Source of the DNA: Clostridiales bacterium
GTDB lineage: Bacteria > Bacillota > Clostridia > Saccharofermentanales > Saccharofermentanaceae
Length of the DNA stretch: 34,837 bases
Assembly: GCA_017615755.1 (NCBI GenBank)
Contig: JAFZZM010000072.1
Span: forward strand, 1-34,837
Direction: 5' to 3'
Position numbers and translations under genes: made by a program. Below the pieces are notes generated by a model, which saw nothing but the letters and a program-made list of their open reading frames with translations, did not search any database and had not been told where the DNA came from. This document shows positions 33,377 through 34,837 of the stretch, piece by piece. Each line of letters begins with the position of its first letter. Positions within the stretch are counted from its first letter, which is position 1.

Positions 33377-34747
33377 ATGAATATTGCGATCATAACCGAT
33401 ACCTATTTTCCGGATATCAACGGTGTGACGTCTTCAATTTATACGTTAGCGATCGCGCTTCGTAAGAAGGGACATCGTGTCTATATCTTTGCGACCTCGG
33501 ACAACAATTCTCCGATCGTCCGCCGTGTCCACAGAAATCCACCGGTTTTCCGTATACCGAGTATACCGATGTTGCTGGTACGCCCTTATCGTACCACCAT
33601 GCCGTACTCTTTCCGCCTGGTTCAGATCCTGAGACGATTGAAGATCGATGTCATCCATACTCAGACCGAGTTCTCGATGGGATTCGTCGGCCTTTCTTCG
33701 TCCATGCAACTGCACCTTCCAATCGTGCACACGTACCATACTATGCTGGAAGACTACACACACTATATTCTCAACGGAAAAGCCACCAAGGTCATTACAC
33801 CGAAGATGGCACAGAATTTCAGCAGGCGTTTCTGCAATGTTCCGACAGGACTGATCGTGCCTACGGAAAAGGTGAAAAACAGTCTCCGTTCTTATGGTGT
33901 GAAAAAACCGATCTATGTCATCCCGACAGGCATCGACATTTCCCCGTTCAAGAGATCGAATTTTACCGATGAGGAACTGAAAAACCTCCGTCATTCACTC
34001 GGCATTTGCGACAACGAACGGGTCCTTCTTTCTCTCGGCCGTGTAGCAAAAGAGAAGAGTATAGATAAGATCATCTCGCAGATGCCACAGATCATAAAGA
34101 AGATGCCCAGCGTCAAACTTTTGGTCGTTGGCGATGGTCCTGCACTGGATGGTTTGAAGGAGCAGGCCGCCGAACTGGGTGTTACTTCTCATGTCATCTT
34201 TGCCGGCTCTGTTCCTTATACGGATATTGGCCGCTACTATCAGATGGGTGATGTATTCATCTCCTGTTCCACGTCAGAAACACAGGGCCTGACATACTAC
34301 GAAGCGATGGCGGCAGGTCTTCCGGTCATGGCACGAAAAGACGATGCGGTAAACGAGTTGTTTGTCGATGGCAGAAATGCCTGCCTATTTGAAAAAGAAA
34401 ACGATATTCCGGATATCCTCTGCAATCTTTTCTCGGATGAAGGAAGAATGTCGATGCTTTCATCCAATGCATCGGAAACGGTGGAGACATACTCGGCAGA
34501 GACGTTTGCGAATCGCGTGGAAGAAGCATATAAGAATGCCATTGCCCGCCACGTCAGGGAAAAAGCCATACGACGTACGAATGTGGGCAAGATCCATTCT
34601 TCGAGAAAACTGCAGAAAACGAAGATGGTGCCGGTTAAGAATGAAGATGCCAAAGAAGAAGAGAACACCGGCCTGAAAGCGAATGCGAAAAAAGCATATC
34701 GCGCGGCAGCACGATATGCTCATCTTCTTAGACTGCGAAAAAGATAA
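33377..34747 (+). CDS. GT4 family glycosyltransferase, likely diacylglycerol glucosyltransferase type
   Basis: The 456-residue GT-B enzyme opens MNIAIITDTYFPDINGVTSS, the glycine-rich acceptor-side loop. It has IHTQTEFSMG and VHTYHTMLEDYTHYIL, the hinge VIPTGIDISPFKR, LLSLGRVAKEKSIDKII and the donor-site E-x7-E in ETQGLTYYE (E301, E309). The HTYHTMLEDYTHY block is typical of bacterial enzymes that put glucose on diacylglycerol, so membrane glycolipid synthesis is the best guess; other acceptors remain possible. The last 60 or so residues are strongly basic and could bind the membrane surface. GGAGG lies 7 bases before the ATG. A terminator follows, making it a single-gene unit. Confidence 0.9.
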   Translation: MNIAIITDTYFPDINGVTSSIYTLAIALRKKGHRVYIFATSDNNSPIVRRVHRNPPVFRIPSIPMLLVRPYRTTMPYSFRLVQILRRLKIDVIHTQTEFSMGFVGLSSSMQLHLPIVHTYHTMLEDYTHYILNGKATKVITPKMAQNFSRRFCNVPTGLIVPTEKVKNSLRSYGVKKPIYVIPTGIDISPFKRSNFTDEELKNLRHSLGICDNERVLLSLGRVAKEKSIDKIISQMPQIIKKMPSVKLLVVGDGPALDGLKEQAAELGVTSHVIFAGSVPYTDIGRYYQMGDVFISCSTSETQGLTYYEAMAAGLPVMARKDDAVNELFVDGRNACLFEKENDIPDILCNLFSDEGRMSMLSSNASETVETYSAETFANRVEEAYKNAIARHVREKAIRRTNVGKIHSSRKLQKTKMVPVKNEDAKEEENTGLKANAKKAYRAAARYAHLLRLRKR

Positions 34748-34754
34748 GACACTT

Positions 34755-34790
34755 CCCGGATTCAATTCTGATCCGGGTTTTCTTTTTCTT
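34755..34790 (+). terminator. Intrinsic terminator after the glycosyltransferase
   Basis: CCCGGAT (34755-34761) pairs with ATCCGGG (34771-34777), followed by TTTTCTTTTTCTT. The hairpin overlaps the predicted end of a leftward gene entering from the right. Confidence 0.85.
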
Positions 34791-34837
34791 CCGGGACATC
34801 TTCTTCGGAAGATGTATCCTTCGCAGTATCTTCATTA
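34762..34837 (-). CDS. C-terminal end of a leftward gene (partial)
   Basis: Read on the minus strand from the window edge, the frame encodes an acidic tail ending KENPDQN and stops at a TGA (34762-34764) inside the terminator hairpin. Gene density and the convergent layout make a real gene end plausible, but only 24 codons are visible and its composition (Glu, Asp, Ser, Thr) gives no family. Confidence 0.35.
   Translation of the reverse strand, partial: NEDTAKDTSSEEDVPEEKENPDQN

Overview
The window reads as ordinary chromosome from a Gram-positive Firmicute, most likely an anaerobic member of the Clostridia. This is an inference from AGGAGG-type ribosome sites, TATAAT and extended -10 promoters, Pro/Thr (TDTPTP) surface-protein linkers, a VKTGD-type sorting-like tail, and cadherin-like and cohesin-like surface modules. 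Genus cannot be fixed from sequence alone. Genes are dense. No stretch over 300 bases lacks a gene, and I see no rRNA, tRNA, insertion sequence, prophage or CRISPR array.

Left part (1-12039): the 3' end of a repeat-rich cell-surface protein runs in from the left edge and ends at a hairpin shared with the convergent tmcAL gene (tRNA-Met cytidine acetate ligase). Divergent from tmcAL is a pair of membrane proteins: an unknown anchored protein and a CmpB-like putative ABC-transporter type IV protein. Then come pcrA helicase with its own promoter, two adjacent HD-domain nucleotide hydrolases (a dGTPase-like enzyme and a YfbR-like 5'-deoxynucleotidase), and a large membrane-anchored cell-wall glucosaminidase.

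Middle part (12040-24736): a promoter at 12044-12073 precedes five tightly packed genes: a cohesin/cadherin-like membrane protein, a GtrA-family protein, folC, a TPR protein with a C-terminal membrane helix, and thrC. A large hairpin separates thrC from the convergent prfC (RF3). Divergent from prfC is a NYN-LOTUS putative RNase gene that overlaps malQ. After a terminator, glpK overlaps a gene for an AEC-family permease.

Right part (24737-34837): a GNAT acetyltransferase with a long unassigned N-terminal domain is transcribed leftward. Facing away from it is a self-contained two-gene unit with a TTGACA-17-TATATT promoter and a strong terminator. It encodes two paralogous proteins with paired CxxC zinc-ribbon-like motifs. 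The first carries an approximately 1000-residue low-complexity tail full of recurring tryptophan and RPLA peptides. Both proteins end in nearly the same C-terminal peptide (DLPDFDPDGPSPFK and DMPEYDPSGPNPFK). This pair is the best candidate for an undescribed system. The window ends with a GH1 beta-glycosidase, a GT4 glycosyltransferase that may make glycolipid, and the last codons of a leftward gene entering from the right edge.
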